NCBI RefSeq assembly: GCF_038502225.1
Contig: NC_091369.1
Location: 12,990,002 to 13,054,001 of the forward strand
Direction: 5' to 3'
From: Cherax quadricarinatus
Taxonomy: Eukaryota; Arthropoda; Malacostraca; Decapoda; Parastacidae
DNA: 64,000 nucleotides
The notes under the pieces are model-generated. The model was not told the DNA's origin. It worked only from the letters and a program-made list of their open reading frames with translations, and did no database searches. A program made the position numbers and the translations under genes. Within the stretch, counting starts at the first letter, position 1. Every line of letters starts with the position of its first letter. Shown here piece after piece: positions 51,501 through 52,490 of this stretch.

Positions 51501-52490
51501 CACTCTTATATGGATGTGAAGCTTGGGTGGTAAATACAGCAGCGAGGAGACGGTTGGAGGCAGTGGAGATGTCCTGTCTAAGGGCAATGTGTGGTGTAAA
51601 TATTATGCAGAAAATTCGGAGTGTGGAAATTAGGAGAAGGTGTGGAGTTAATAAAAGCATTAGTCAGAGGGCAGAAGAGGGGTTGTTGAGGTGGTTTGGT
51701 CATTTAGAGAGAATGGATCAAAGTAGAATGACATGGAAAGCATATAAATCTATAGAGGAAGGAAGGAGGGGTAGGGGTTGTCCTTGAAAGGGTTGGAAAG
51801 AGGGGGTAAAGGTGGTTTTGTGGGCGAGGGGCTTGGACTTCCAGCAAGCGTGCATGAGCGTGTTAGATAGGAGTGAATGGAGACGAATGATACTTGGCAC
51901 CTGACGATCTGTTGGAGTGTGAGCAGGGTAATATTTAGTGAAGGGATTCAGGGAAACCGGTTATTTTCATATAGTCGGACTTGAGTCCTGGAAATGGGAA
52001 GTACAATGCCTGCACTTTAAAGGAGGGGTTTGGGATATTGGCAGTTTGGAGGGGTATGTTGTGTATCTTTATACGTATATGCTTCTAAACTGTTGTATTC
52101 TGAGCACCTCTGCAAAAGTAGTGATAATGTGTGAGTGTGGTGAAAGTGTTGAATGATGATGAAAGTGCTTTCTTTTTGGGGATTTTTTTCTTTTTTGGGT
52201 CACCCTGCCTCGGTGGGAGACGGCCGACTTGTTGAAAAAAAAAAAAAATATTATCTTAATTCAGATCTGCTAAGTATAGTAAAAACATTAATTTTGGCAA
52301 GGCAGTTGTAGGAATATCATGTATTTTACCATTGTTTTAATTATATAATTATTTTTTTTTTTCAGGTTGCTCCACAATATATGAAAATGAACGTTTTTGT
52401 ATCAACTGTTATAAAATGCGTAATTCTACTGCCCTAAATCATTCTCGTATTATAGCAGCAGCTAAGAAAAAAATGGCTTCTGGCTATTAA
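3237..52490 (+). CDS. PHF10: PHF10/SAYP-family PHD-finger subunit of PBAF (11 exons, 5' end outside window)
   Basis: I joined eleven exons by eye from splice sites and reading frame. Total length is 1586 nt: two leftover bases, 527 codons and TAA, with no stop or frameshift. Numbering from the first whole codon, residues ~38-250 form the SAY domain (includes WPLEGIGEHYFIQEQ and SFKRRYPDLRRRP). Residues 305-358 are PHD1 (C305, C308 ... H334, C337 ... C355, C358) and ~361-406 PHD2 (CDMCDRGYH at 376-384). Residues 458-501 form a third C4HC3-like module (C458, C461, C476, C479, H484, C488, C498, C501). Family knowledge: PHF10/SAYP recruits the PBAF/PBAP SWI/SNF complex and reads histone tails in the nucleus. 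The first exon seen opens in phase 1, so at least one coding exon lies upstream, outside the window or unrecognised. The third module is absent from the short human PHF10 as I remember it. Family identity is strong; the exact orthologue name is inferred. Confidence 0.93.
3382..4719 (+). other. PHF10 intron, with one dispersed short repeat
   Basis: Intron sequence with GT...AG ends. Apart from the dispersed repeat at 4197-4375, nothing is recognised; it is AT-rich with no coding motifs. Confidence 0.75.
4197..4375 (+). repeat. Dispersed ~180-bp SINE-like repeat
   Basis: After an ATT run comes a head with CACTAAACCCATAGGATTA and ACAGCGC. The body follows with ATTCAGGCTCATTTCAGG, GATCCAATTCCCTAGATCAA and CCCCTCACCAGCATTGAGGA. 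Similar copies lie at 12415-12540 (reverse), 37495-37650 and 55862-56110. Heads alone recur near 55680, 56890 and 58210. No A/B box was identified, so the SINE label is by size and dispersion only. Confidence 0.7.
4720..4934 (+). CDS. PHF10: PHF10 exon 2 of window: core of SAY domain
   Basis: Acceptor CCTTAG, donor TTAG|GTTTGT. Phase 2 in, phase 1 out. It encodes TADKVVEYVWPLEGIGEHY and SFKRRYPDLRRRPIDMQERD, the most recognisable block of the PHF10/SAYP SAY domain. Confidence 0.93.
5251..6340 (-). mobile_element. Tigger/pogo-like DNA element, internally deleted (TA target)
   Basis: Flanked by TA (5249-5250, 6341-6342). Ends are CAGTGGACACTCGACCAACGA and, reversed, CAGTGGACCCCAGTCCAACGA. On the minus strand it starts near 6070 with a degraded transposase N-terminus (VPKKASSANP). 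It continues with a CENPB/Tc5-type HTH piece (ASKDWFKRFKN, GIHSVIRHG) and the DDE-domain fragment QVFNCDKTGLFWK, then stops. Most of the DDE core is missing, so it is non-autonomous. It sits in a PHF10 intron. Confidence 0.88.
6541..6830 (-). repeat. Degraded RTE 3' tail (reverse)
   Basis: The order of landmarks matches the reverse complement of an RTE 3' end: a T-run, then CTCCCACTCAGGCAGGG, a GCAGATATC-like segment, a CAGGCACTCTACTTCTCACC block, and CTCTAGTCTGGC. Heavily diverged. Confidence 0.5.
7064..8111 (+). mobile_element. TTAA-target, piggyBac-like nonautonomous element, left terminus lost
   Basis: Closely related to the element at 35601 (same order of blocks from GGCCGTATATATACGTCTTA to GCGACAGTCAAAGGG). 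The right end is followed by TTAA (8112-8115). The left terminal CCCTTTGACTGTCGC has been replaced by unrelated sequence, so no left TTAA remains. Two GTATATATAC palindromes lie at 7068-7077 and 7102-7111. It contains no transposase; the longest open frame is an antisense frame of ~150 codons without known motifs. Confidence 0.85.
8446..8826 (-). mobile_element. RTE family B, 3' fragment (reverse)
   Basis: Reads as the reverse complement of the family-B 3' end: poly-T, AACAAGTCGGCTGTCTCCCA, then the 3' UTR and the last codons around TCTCCATTCACTC. It is 5' truncated just inside the ORF end. Confidence 0.88.
8827..9359 (+). other. PHF10 intron, unique-looking part with one fold-back repeat
   Basis: AT-rich intron sequence. 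Only the fold-back repeat at 9121-9258 is recognised; the end is the acceptor tract CTCTTTTAG of the next exon. Confidence 0.6.
9121..9258. repeat. Fold-back (inverted) repeat
   Basis: Arms with AATTCACATGTAACCCACAC and GGAGAATGAAACTTA pair imperfectly with TAAGTTTCATTCTCC and GTGTGGGTAATTTGTGAATT. The spacer of about 40-50 bp has TTGGACCAG...CATTAACTAG. The same design, diverged, flanks the RTE-B insertion at 20713/24945. Confidence 0.75.
9360..9485 (+). CDS. PHF10: PHF10 exon 3 of window: SAY domain continuation
   Basis: Acceptor TTTTAG, donor AAAAG|GTGAGC, phase 1 on both sides. It encodes LTAVRSEDVLDVMFADFPVK and a basic, charged helix (RLLRERKENEIRERGK). Confidence 0.93.
9486..10098 (+). 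other. PHF10 intron, no recognised feature
   Basis: AT-rich intron DNA between the exon donor and the TTAA element. It carries no coding motifs and no repeat that I can match elsewhere in the window, apart from a short similarity near 9700-9770 to intron sequence at 8219-8300 (CAGTTTATGGATGGAAT...GTACCAAGTCA). Confidence 0.5.
10099..11183 (+). mobile_element. TTAA-target, piggyBac-like nonautonomous element
   Basis: Termini are CCCTTTCAGGGT and ACCCTGAAAGGG (12-bp inverted repeat). It is followed by TTAA and preceded by TTTA, a one-base change in the duplication. The paired palindromes at 10118-10127 (ATACTAGTAC) and 10152-10161 (GTACTAGTAC) have the CTAG core. Internal blocks match the other four elements. 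No coding capacity was recognised. Confidence 0.88.
11466..11583 (+). CDS. PHF10: PHF10 exon 4 of window
   Basis: Acceptor CCTTTTAG, donor GCAG|GTAAGT. Phase 1 in, phase 2 out. It encodes NYSLANIDKSKLQEYGRKAA and a Trp-containing basic stretch, still within SAY homology. Confidence 0.92.
11584..12414 (+). other. PHF10 intron with a small RTE-tail relic
   Basis: Mostly unique-looking AT-rich DNA. At about 11985-12110 a degraded plus-strand RTE 3' end is visible (CTTCTGGCAAGATGGATTAA, then GTCACCTTACCACAGTGGGA). Nothing else is recognised. Confidence 0.55.
12415..12540 (-). repeat. Dispersed SINE-like repeat (reverse, degraded)
   Basis: Reversed order of the repeat seen at 4197: AATGAGGGGTTCTTG, CCTGAATGCCCCC, CCCTAGGGGCTTAGTA. 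The flanking (AAAT)n run abuts the truncated RTE-B copy. Confidence 0.55.
12549..15835 (+). mobile_element. RTE-like family B copy, 5' truncated, interrupted by a TTAA element
   Basis: Starts inside the linker between endonuclease and RT and runs to ...CGACTTGTTGGG plus poly-A. ORF part 12568-13932 carries AFMDLEKAYDRVD, LRQGCVMSPWLFN and LLFADDTVLMGD, so the catalytic Asp pair is intact. A 1-nt loss in the G run near 13929 breaks the frame, and the rest continues at 13975-14421 (LLYGCEAW, GRGRPRKGW, RSEWRRM). The 3' UTR is split by the element at 14538-15607. Confidence 0.9.
14538..15607 (-). mobile_element. TTAA-target, piggyBac-like nonautonomous element nested in RTE-B
   Basis: A TTAA duplication (14534-14537, 15608-15611) flanks CCCTTTGAGGGT... 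and ...ACCCTCAAAGGG. The uninterrupted site ACTTTAAAGGAGGGG is present in other RTE-B copies (21121, 24567), so the boundaries are exact. It is reversed relative to the element at 35601. Palindromes GTACTAGTAC lie at 15545-15554 and 15579-15588. No transposase is present. Confidence 0.95.
15836..16133 (+). other. PHF10 intron end, no clear feature
   Basis: AT-rich. A short piece near 16005-16045 (AAGCAGGGTGGCCCAAAAAAG) resembles the reverse of an RTE 3' terminus. The acceptor TTGCAG follows. Confidence 0.5.
16134..16268 (+). CDS. PHF10: PHF10 exon 5 of window
   Basis: Acceptor TTGCAG, donor CC|GTAAGT. Phase 2 on both sides. It encodes YSFDLQTFTLQLPIGRGKK and VAVLPGQYTDYYRP, the end of the SAY homology. 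Confidence 0.93.
16269..17113 (+). other. PHF10 intron, no recognised feature
   Basis: Slightly more GC than surrounding introns. Short open frames have no motifs. I see no repeat matched elsewhere in the window. Confidence 0.5.
17114..18075. repeat. TGAC-based minisatellite (~0.96 kb)
   Basis: The first ~650 bp mix TGAC tetramers with TTGACTGACTGA-type higher-order units. From ~17780 to ~18060 it is a near-perfect array of the 13-mer TTGACTGACTAAC, about 20 copies, with one variant (AACTTTGCTGAC) near the end. It lies in the intron before exon 6. Confidence 0.97.
18081..18595 (+). other. PHF10 intron, no recognised feature
   Basis: Unique-looking intron sequence between the minisatellite and the palindrome; no coding or repeat motifs identified. 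Confidence 0.5.
18596..18725. repeat. Perfect 130-bp palindrome with tRNA-like B-box in each arm
   Basis: Arms 18596-18660 and 18661-18725 are exact reverse complements with no spacer (centre GTCGC|GCGAC). The right arm reads CGACGGGCTGGAGTTTTGAG, then a B-box-like GGTTCAATCCC in CCGCGGGTTCAATCCCGGC. This resembles the 3' half of a tRNA or tRNA-derived SINE. No A-box half is present, so no functional tRNA is called. Confidence 0.9.
18876..18989 (+). CDS. PHF10: PHF10 exon 6 of window: linker
   Basis: Acceptor CTTTGCAG, donor CAAG|GTTTGT, phase 2 on both sides. It encodes YSSLALKTMPLGTVVAAP and an acidic SDSEEDAA linker between the SAY domain and the PHD fingers. Confidence 0.92.
19032..20575 (-). 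mobile_element. RTE-like family A copy, 5' truncated, reverse orientation
   Basis: Inserted with an 11-bp target duplication CCATCAGCTAT (19021-19031 and 20576-20586). The minus-strand frame 20563-19286 is open for 425 codons from the RT fingers (PGKVYGRVIIERI) through AFMDLEKAYD, LLFADDTVLLGD and LLYGCEAW to the natural stop, so RT catalytic residues are intact. The endonuclease and N-terminal RT are missing. The clean frame and exact duplication suggest a recent insertion. Confidence 0.95.
20761..24804 (+). mobile_element. RTE-like family B, full-length but inactivated, with nested RTE tail
   Basis: An 11-bp duplication GTTTCACTCCA (20750-20760, 24805-24815) bounds the whole element, from the (GTA)n-GGTTGG 5' end to poly-A. 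The 5' UTR is split by a second truncated RTE tail (21012-21357). Coding remains: endonuclease 21534-22127 (SETKLKGVGEF, VVGDFNAKVG), then 22145-22438 (DISDHYLVV), 22478-22726, RT 22753-23982, and the C-terminus 23979-24458. Breaks include a 4-nt deletion near 22112, a stop at 22436-22438 and an enlarged A-run near 22700. An insertion lies near 23976, and FADD is changed to FAHD at 23692-23694. Confidence 0.93.
21012..21357 (+). mobile_element. Truncated RTE-B 3' tail nested in the RTE-B 5' UTR
   Basis: Starts with TGTTGGAGTGTGAGCAGGG just after the ORF stop of a source copy and ends CGACTTGTTG plus an A-rich tail. AGTTC directly before and after is the likely target duplication. Removing it restores the 5' UTR order TAGTTCTTGGTCTT seen in other copies. 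Confidence 0.88.
25875..25917. repeat. Short perfect hairpin
   Basis: AAGTGTAGGTGGTCT pairs with AGACCACCTACACTT across a 13-nt loop. Could be a fold-back remnant; no regulatory role is shown by the sequence. Confidence 0.7.
26066..26203. repeat. Fold-back repeat related to the one at 55060
   Basis: The left arm GACATTTATGTACAGTTCAG...GAGGAAACATTTTGCC pairs with the right arm around GAACTATACATAAGTGTC. The loop side has GGTTTCTTCAAG, paralleling the GGCTTCTTCAGTC block at 55158. Arms are diverged. Confidence 0.7.
27414..27559 (+). CDS. PHF10: PHF10 exon 7 of window: start of PHD1
   Basis: Acceptor TTATTCAG, donor GCAA|GTGAGT. Phase 2 in, phase 1 out. It encodes the first zinc-binding half of PHD1: RCKVCSGTKHRNKGG and LIICGNCRSA. 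Confidence 0.93.
27560..28042 (+). other. PHF10 intron with a short GC-rich dispersed-type repeat
   Basis: At ~27768-27870 there is a GC-richer block with CTGGCCATGGGCCAGGCTCG and TGGTCAACCAGG (internal palindromes). It is likely a dispersed repeat, but I see no second copy in this window. Confidence 0.4.
28043..31624 (+). mobile_element. RTE-like family A, full-length with intact EN-RT frame
   Basis: Runs from the shared 5' UTR start GGTAGTAGGTTGGTAGACAG to the 3' end CAGTGTGATAATAATAA. The single coding frame is uninterrupted. The target duplication is not clear because both flanks are AATAAT-rich. It lies in the intron between the two exons that encode PHD1, in sense orientation. It is the best candidate for a recently active source copy in the window. 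Confidence 0.93.
28418..31375 (+). CDS. RTE endonuclease-reverse transcriptase polyprotein (no AUG near N-terminus)
   Basis: The open frame follows a TAG at 28415 and is ~985 codons long. The AP-like endonuclease comes first: LNVRGCS, SETKLKGVGEFQW, IMWIKVKIG, VYAPGEER, GDLNAKVG, DISDHFLVVA. RT follows: PLYKGKGDKRECKNYRGISL, DEQGGFRKGRGCVDQ, SMDLEKAYDRVD, LRQGCVMSPWLFN, LLFADDTVLLGD, VFRYLGV. The C-terminal region is LLYGCEAW, LLRWFGHVERM, GRGRPRKGW. Relative to other A copies, motif A has Ser for Phe (VASMD) and one codon is missing near 29777. No ATG occurs until ~28502, after the conserved LNVRG strand. Initiation must therefore be non-AUG, upstream with frameshifting, or lost in this copy. 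Confidence 0.92.
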   Translation, partial: TLTKKEKKKNFIKLGCLNVRGCSADDKKQMIADVMNEKKLDVLALSETKLKGVGEFQWGEINGIKSGVSERVRAKEGVAVMLNDQLWKEKREYECVNSRIMWIKVKIGCEKWVIISVYAPGEERNAEERERFWEMLSECIGAFEPSERVIVVGDLNAKVGETFREGVVGKFGVPGVNDNGSPLIELCIERGLVIGNTYFKKKRINKYTRYDVGRNDSSLLDYVLVDKRLLSRLQDVHVYRGATDISDHFLVVATLRVKGRWDTRRIEASGKREVKVYKLKEEAVRVRYKQLLEDRWANESIGNGVEEVWGRFKNVVLECSAEVCGYRKVGAGGKRSDWWNDDVKRVVREKKLAYEKFLQSRSDARREEYMEKKREVKRVVKQCKKRANERVGEMLSTIFVENKKKFWSEINKLRKPREQMDLSVKNRRGELLNGELEVLGRWREYFEELLNVEDREAVISCIGQGGITSCRSEEEPVVSVGEVREAVGKMKGGKADGIDGIKIEMLKAGGDIVLEWLVQLFNKCMEEGKVPRDWQRACIVPLYKGKGDKRECKNYRGISLLSIPGKVYGRVIIERIKSKTENRIADEQGGFRKGRGCVDQVFTVKHISEQYLDKAKEVFVASMDLEKAYDRVDRGAMWQMLQVYGVGGRLLKAVKSFYEDSEAQVRVCRKEGNYFPVKVGLRQGCVMSPWLFNIFIDGVVREVNARVLTRGMELKDKESHTKWELSQLLFADDTVLLGDSEEKLQRLVDEFGRVCKRRKLKVNTGKSKVMRITKRLGDERLNIRLEGESMEEVNVFRYLGVNVSADGSMKDEVNHRIDEGKRVSGALRSLWRQRTLSLKAKRGMYESIVLPTLLYGCEAWVMNVAVRRRLEAVEMSCLRAMCGVNIMQRICSLEVRRRCGITKTVVQRAEEGLLRWFGHVERMERNRMTSRVYQSVVEGRRGRGRPRKGWREGVKEVLCARGLDFQQVCMSVFDRSEWRQMVFNT
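31625..33312 (+). other. PHF10 intron with two RTE tail relics
   Basis: 31950-32110 is a reverse RTE 3' end (ACACTGGCCATCTCCCATCA, CTTGCCAGAGGTGTGCAG). 32776-33125 is an older forward copy of the ORF end plus 3' UTR (CATCCTAGGAAAGGATGG, GAGTGAATGGAGACAAATGG, CTCTGCCTAAGTGGAAGATGG). A ~47-bp tandem duplication with AAAGACATGAGCTAGAATG sits near 32290-32355. The rest is unrecognised. Confidence 0.65.
33313..33460 (+). CDS. PHF10: PHF10 exon 8 of window: PHD1 end and PHD2 start
   Basis: Acceptor TTTTCAG, donor GAGG|GTGAGT. Phase 1 in, phase 2 out. It encodes HPTCIDLTLIMV, WQCMDCKSCVTC and MIFCDMCDRG, the junction of two tandem PHD fingers sharing a short linker as in PHF10/DPF proteins. Confidence 0.95.
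33568..33660. repeat. (GT)n microsatellite
   Basis: GAGAATG- and GAGT-rich lead-in followed by about 30 GT units and GCGTGTGT variants. The His/Thr-rich antisense frames across it are artefacts. Confidence 0.95.
33748..34310 (-). mobile_element. RTE-A insertion with inverted 5' segment (twin-priming type)
   Basis: Bounded by an exact 15-bp duplication ACTAAAAATAAATAT (33733-33747, 34311-34325). From the left: T-run, reverse-complement RTE-A 3' UTR to ~33908, then the RTE 5' UTR in forward orientation from its first base (GGTAGTAGGTTGG) to AAAGAGAAGAAGAAAA. Read on the minus strand this is an inverted 5' segment joined to the 3' tail, with the whole ORF deleted. Confidence 0.92.
34482..34775. 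mobile_element. Tigger/pogo-like MITE, TA target
   Basis: TA flanks. Ends are CAGTGGAACCTCGGTA and TTACCGAGGTTCCACTG (perfect for ~16 bp). 294 bp, noncoding. Same terminal family as the hairpin MITE at 47455. Confidence 0.9.
34776..35600 (+). other. PHF10 intron, no recognised feature
   Basis: AT-rich. A short duplicated phrase (GGCTGAATTCCAC) occurs near 34950 and 35060, with similar neighbours (AACAAATAAG). No coding motifs. Confidence 0.45.
35601..36669 (+). mobile_element. TTAA-target, piggyBac-like nonautonomous element, complete
   Basis: TTAA on both sides (35597-35600, 36670-36673). The terminal inverted repeat CCCTTTGACTGTCGC / GCGACAGTCAAAGGG is 15 bp and perfect. 1069 bp. Palindromes GTATATATAC lie at 35620-35629 and 35654-35663. 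A near-identical copy without a left end is at 7064. No transposase frame, so it would depend on a transposase supplied in trans. Confidence 0.95.
36674..37290 (+). other. PHF10 intron, no recognised feature
   Basis: Pyrimidine-rich intron DNA; no coding motif or repeat match found. Confidence 0.45.
37291..37478 (-). mobile_element. Short internally deleted RTE derivative (reverse, 5' truncated)
   Basis: Reverse complement of the 3' part of the element at 45533: TTCAACAGACCAGCTGTATC, CACCAAGGTAGGGTGGCCC, CAGGAGAAGGGGTTACTAG, then CTTCCCCATGGAG. Confidence 0.85.
37495..37650 (+). repeat. Dispersed SINE-like repeat, degraded
   Basis: (ATT)n lead-in, then GGTGCTAAATATATAAGGGT..., CAATTCCTTAGATCAAAG and CCTTCACCAGCATCAAG, matching the order of the repeat at 4197. 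Confidence 0.6.
37744..37882 (+). CDS. PHF10: PHF10 exon 9 of window: PHD2 second half
   Basis: Acceptor TTTATAG, donor GAG|GTAAGA. Phase 2 in, phase 0 out. It encodes YHIYCVGLRRVPNGRWHC and KECAICSSCG, completing PHD2 and starting the linker to the third zinc module. Confidence 0.95.
38187..38361 (+). CDS. PHF10: PHF10 exon 10 of window: third zinc module, GC donor
   Basis: Acceptor TTTCAG. Phase 0 in, phase 1 out. It encodes CVPCDKYWKRRQFCYVCLK and MVRCSNCPKYIHRE. The frame and homology require joining GAAG to the next exon at GTTGCTCC. The donor is therefore GAAG|GCAAGT, a GC-AG intron, because the nearest GT (AA|GTTTCA at 38366) would shift the frame and end the protein quickly. Reading through instead gives a short extension ending at 38429. 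Confidence 0.9.
38535..38664 (+). mobile_element. RTE RT fragment fused to a Tigger relic
   Basis: About 130 bp of RTE RT around the catalytic box (SKWELTQLLFADDTVFMGG, then a degraded KLQRL and RKSKVNIDKS). It ends abruptly at GAGTCAAGTGTTTGG where Tigger sequence begins. A small deletion follows FMGG. Confidence 0.85.
38665..39869 (+). pseudogene. Tigger/pogo transposase, C-terminal half (relic)
   Basis: Begins inside the DDE domain: YLKCLLVMDNAPAHLPNF with the second catalytic Asp, then FLPLNTTPLLQPMDQKVI. The frame shifts near 38915-38920 and continues from 38897 as TLRDFWKEHFSILNCI, KAWEGVTTRTLNSAW and an acidic C-terminus (ELTTEELQELQQEEQQ), to a stop at 39494-39496. The 3' UTR ends near GAGGGACCACTATA, a decayed terminal repeat. 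The N-terminal HTH domains and first catalytic Asp are missing. This is the only piece of an autonomous-type transposase in the window. Confidence 0.9.
39891..42410. mobile_element. Chimeric RTE copy: forward 5' UTR, inverted family-A body, forward family-B terminus
   Basis: 39891-40232 is the RTE 5' UTR (forward). 40233-42383 is family-A sequence on the minus strand, from the 3' UTR back to the EN-RT linker. Its RT frame is open with LLFADDTVLLGD and AFMDLEKAYD. 42384-42410 reads CGACTTGTTGGGAAAATA, the forward 3' end of family B, with an A-rich tail running into (TA)n. At ~40498-40510 about 45 bp of ORF is replaced by TACTAAAAAG, a phrase from the 5' UTR/ORF junction. Confidence 0.85.
42411..42497. 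repeat. (TA)n microsatellite
   Basis: About 43 uninterrupted TA units directly after the RTE-B tail; probably grown from the tail or from the TA-rich target. Confidence 0.97.
42707..43873 (-). mobile_element. Tigger-like nonautonomous element I (TA target)
   Basis: TA flanks. Ends are CAGTGCACCCCCGGTTAACGA and CAGTGGACCCCCGCATAACGA (read inward). On the minus strand a transposase start (MGPKKASSANPTAIRVRIT, MKKKIIDKYESG, SELARLYNKPQSTI) runs into an Ala-rich repeat tract. The HTH piece follows (GWFERFKNRSGIHSVIRP), then a jump to the DDE fragment read in another frame as FWKKMPNRTYSTQEEKALPG. The catalytic core is deleted. It lies head to head with element II. Confidence 0.92.
43878..45257 (+). 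mobile_element. Tigger-like nonautonomous element II (TA target)
   Basis: Same layout as element I but on the plus strand: N-terminal DNA-binding frame from ATG 44149 to 44763, the second frame 44784-45008, then inverted terminus GCGGGGGTCCACTG. It is ~200 bp longer because of the 21-bp repeat expansion at ~44336-44600. TATA (43874-43877) separates it from element I, and TA follows at 45258. The transposase core is missing. Confidence 0.92.
44336..44600 (+). repeat. 21-bp in-frame minisatellite inside the Tigger frame
   Basis: Tandem units with GCTGCTGCTGTA plus GCATCGTCT encode Ala-Ala-Ala-Val-Ala-Ser-Ser repeats, six to eight copies with variants (ACCGTCAGCT). Element I carries a shorter GCAGCAGCAGCTGACAGT version. 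The Gln-rich reverse frame is an artefact. Confidence 0.92.
45533..46000 (+). mobile_element. Short internally deleted RTE derivative, full-length (~468 bp)
   Basis: The 5' ~370 bp is the RTE 5' UTR (GTAGTAGGTTGGTAGACAGC to CTTCTCCTGTATATGTTACT). This joins directly to a 3' terminus, CTTTTGGGCCACCCCACCTC ... GGCTGGTGTGTTGAAAGAAAGAAAG. No ORF is present. It probably uses the RTE machinery in trans. Other copies are at 42503/45519 and 37291. Confidence 0.88.
46060..47140 (+). mobile_element. Old, deleted RTE copy
   Basis: Diverged RTE with landmarks AATAACATCTTGCAAG, ATGAAAGGGAGTAAAGCAGG and GATGGGATTAAGAT. There is an internal deletion near 46405 that drops most of RT, then CTGAGGAGTCTGTGGAGAC, TTTTATATGGGTGTGAAGC and the 3' UTR to CCTGCCTTGGTGGGAAACAG. 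Multiple stops and frameshifts. Confidence 0.88.
47213..47707. mobile_element. Tigger-like MITE nested in the old RTE
   Basis: Termini CAGGAGGGCCCTGCTTATACAG and, reversed, CAGGCGGGCCTTGCTTTACAG. Left flank TA, right flank TG (decayed duplication). It is itself interrupted by the hairpin MITE at 47455-47656. Confidence 0.8.
47455..47656. mobile_element. Hairpin MITE, TA target, nested
   Basis: TA on both sides. CAGTGGAACCTCGGTTTTCG ... CGAGGTTCCACTG. The two halves pair along nearly the whole 202 bp (for example TTTTTGGGTGTCTGGAAC with GTTCCAGACACCCAAAAA around a ~16-nt centre). Confidence 0.93.
48847..52246 (+). mobile_element. RTE-like family B copy, 5' truncated, interrupted inside RT by a TTAA element
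   Basis: Starts in the EN-RT linker (GAGGGTGGGGGCAGGAGG). The frame 48864 onward is open through AFMDLEKAYDRVD and LRQGCVMSPWLF, where the TTAA element enters. It resumes at 51021 as FIDGVVKEVNAR, LLFADDTVLMGD, FRYLGVDV, LLYGCEAW. A nonsense change (TGA for CGA) at 51786-51788 truncates it in the GRGRPRKGW motif, and the 3' UTR ends CGACTTGTTG plus poly-A. It ends ~120 bp before the last PHF10 exon. Confidence 0.92.
49946..51020 (-). mobile_element. TTAA-target, piggyBac-like nonautonomous element nested in RTE-B RT
   Basis: TTAA flanks (49942-49945, 51021-51024). Ends CCCTTTCAGGGTCC and GGACCCTGAAAGGG pair for 14 bp. The empty site TTGTTTAATATATTTATAG is present in the other RTE copies. Palindromes GTAGATCTAC lie at 50958-50967 and 50992-51001. 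Reversed relative to 35601. Noncoding. Confidence 0.95.
52366..52490 (+). CDS. PHF10: PHF10 terminal exon
   Basis: The acceptor follows a T-run (TTTTTTTTTCAG). Phase 1 in. It encodes CSTIYENERFCINCYKMRN, supplying the last Cys residues of the third zinc module, then a basic tail ending ASGY and TAA. Confirmed as part of the gene because total length and phase close exactly. Confidence 0.92.
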
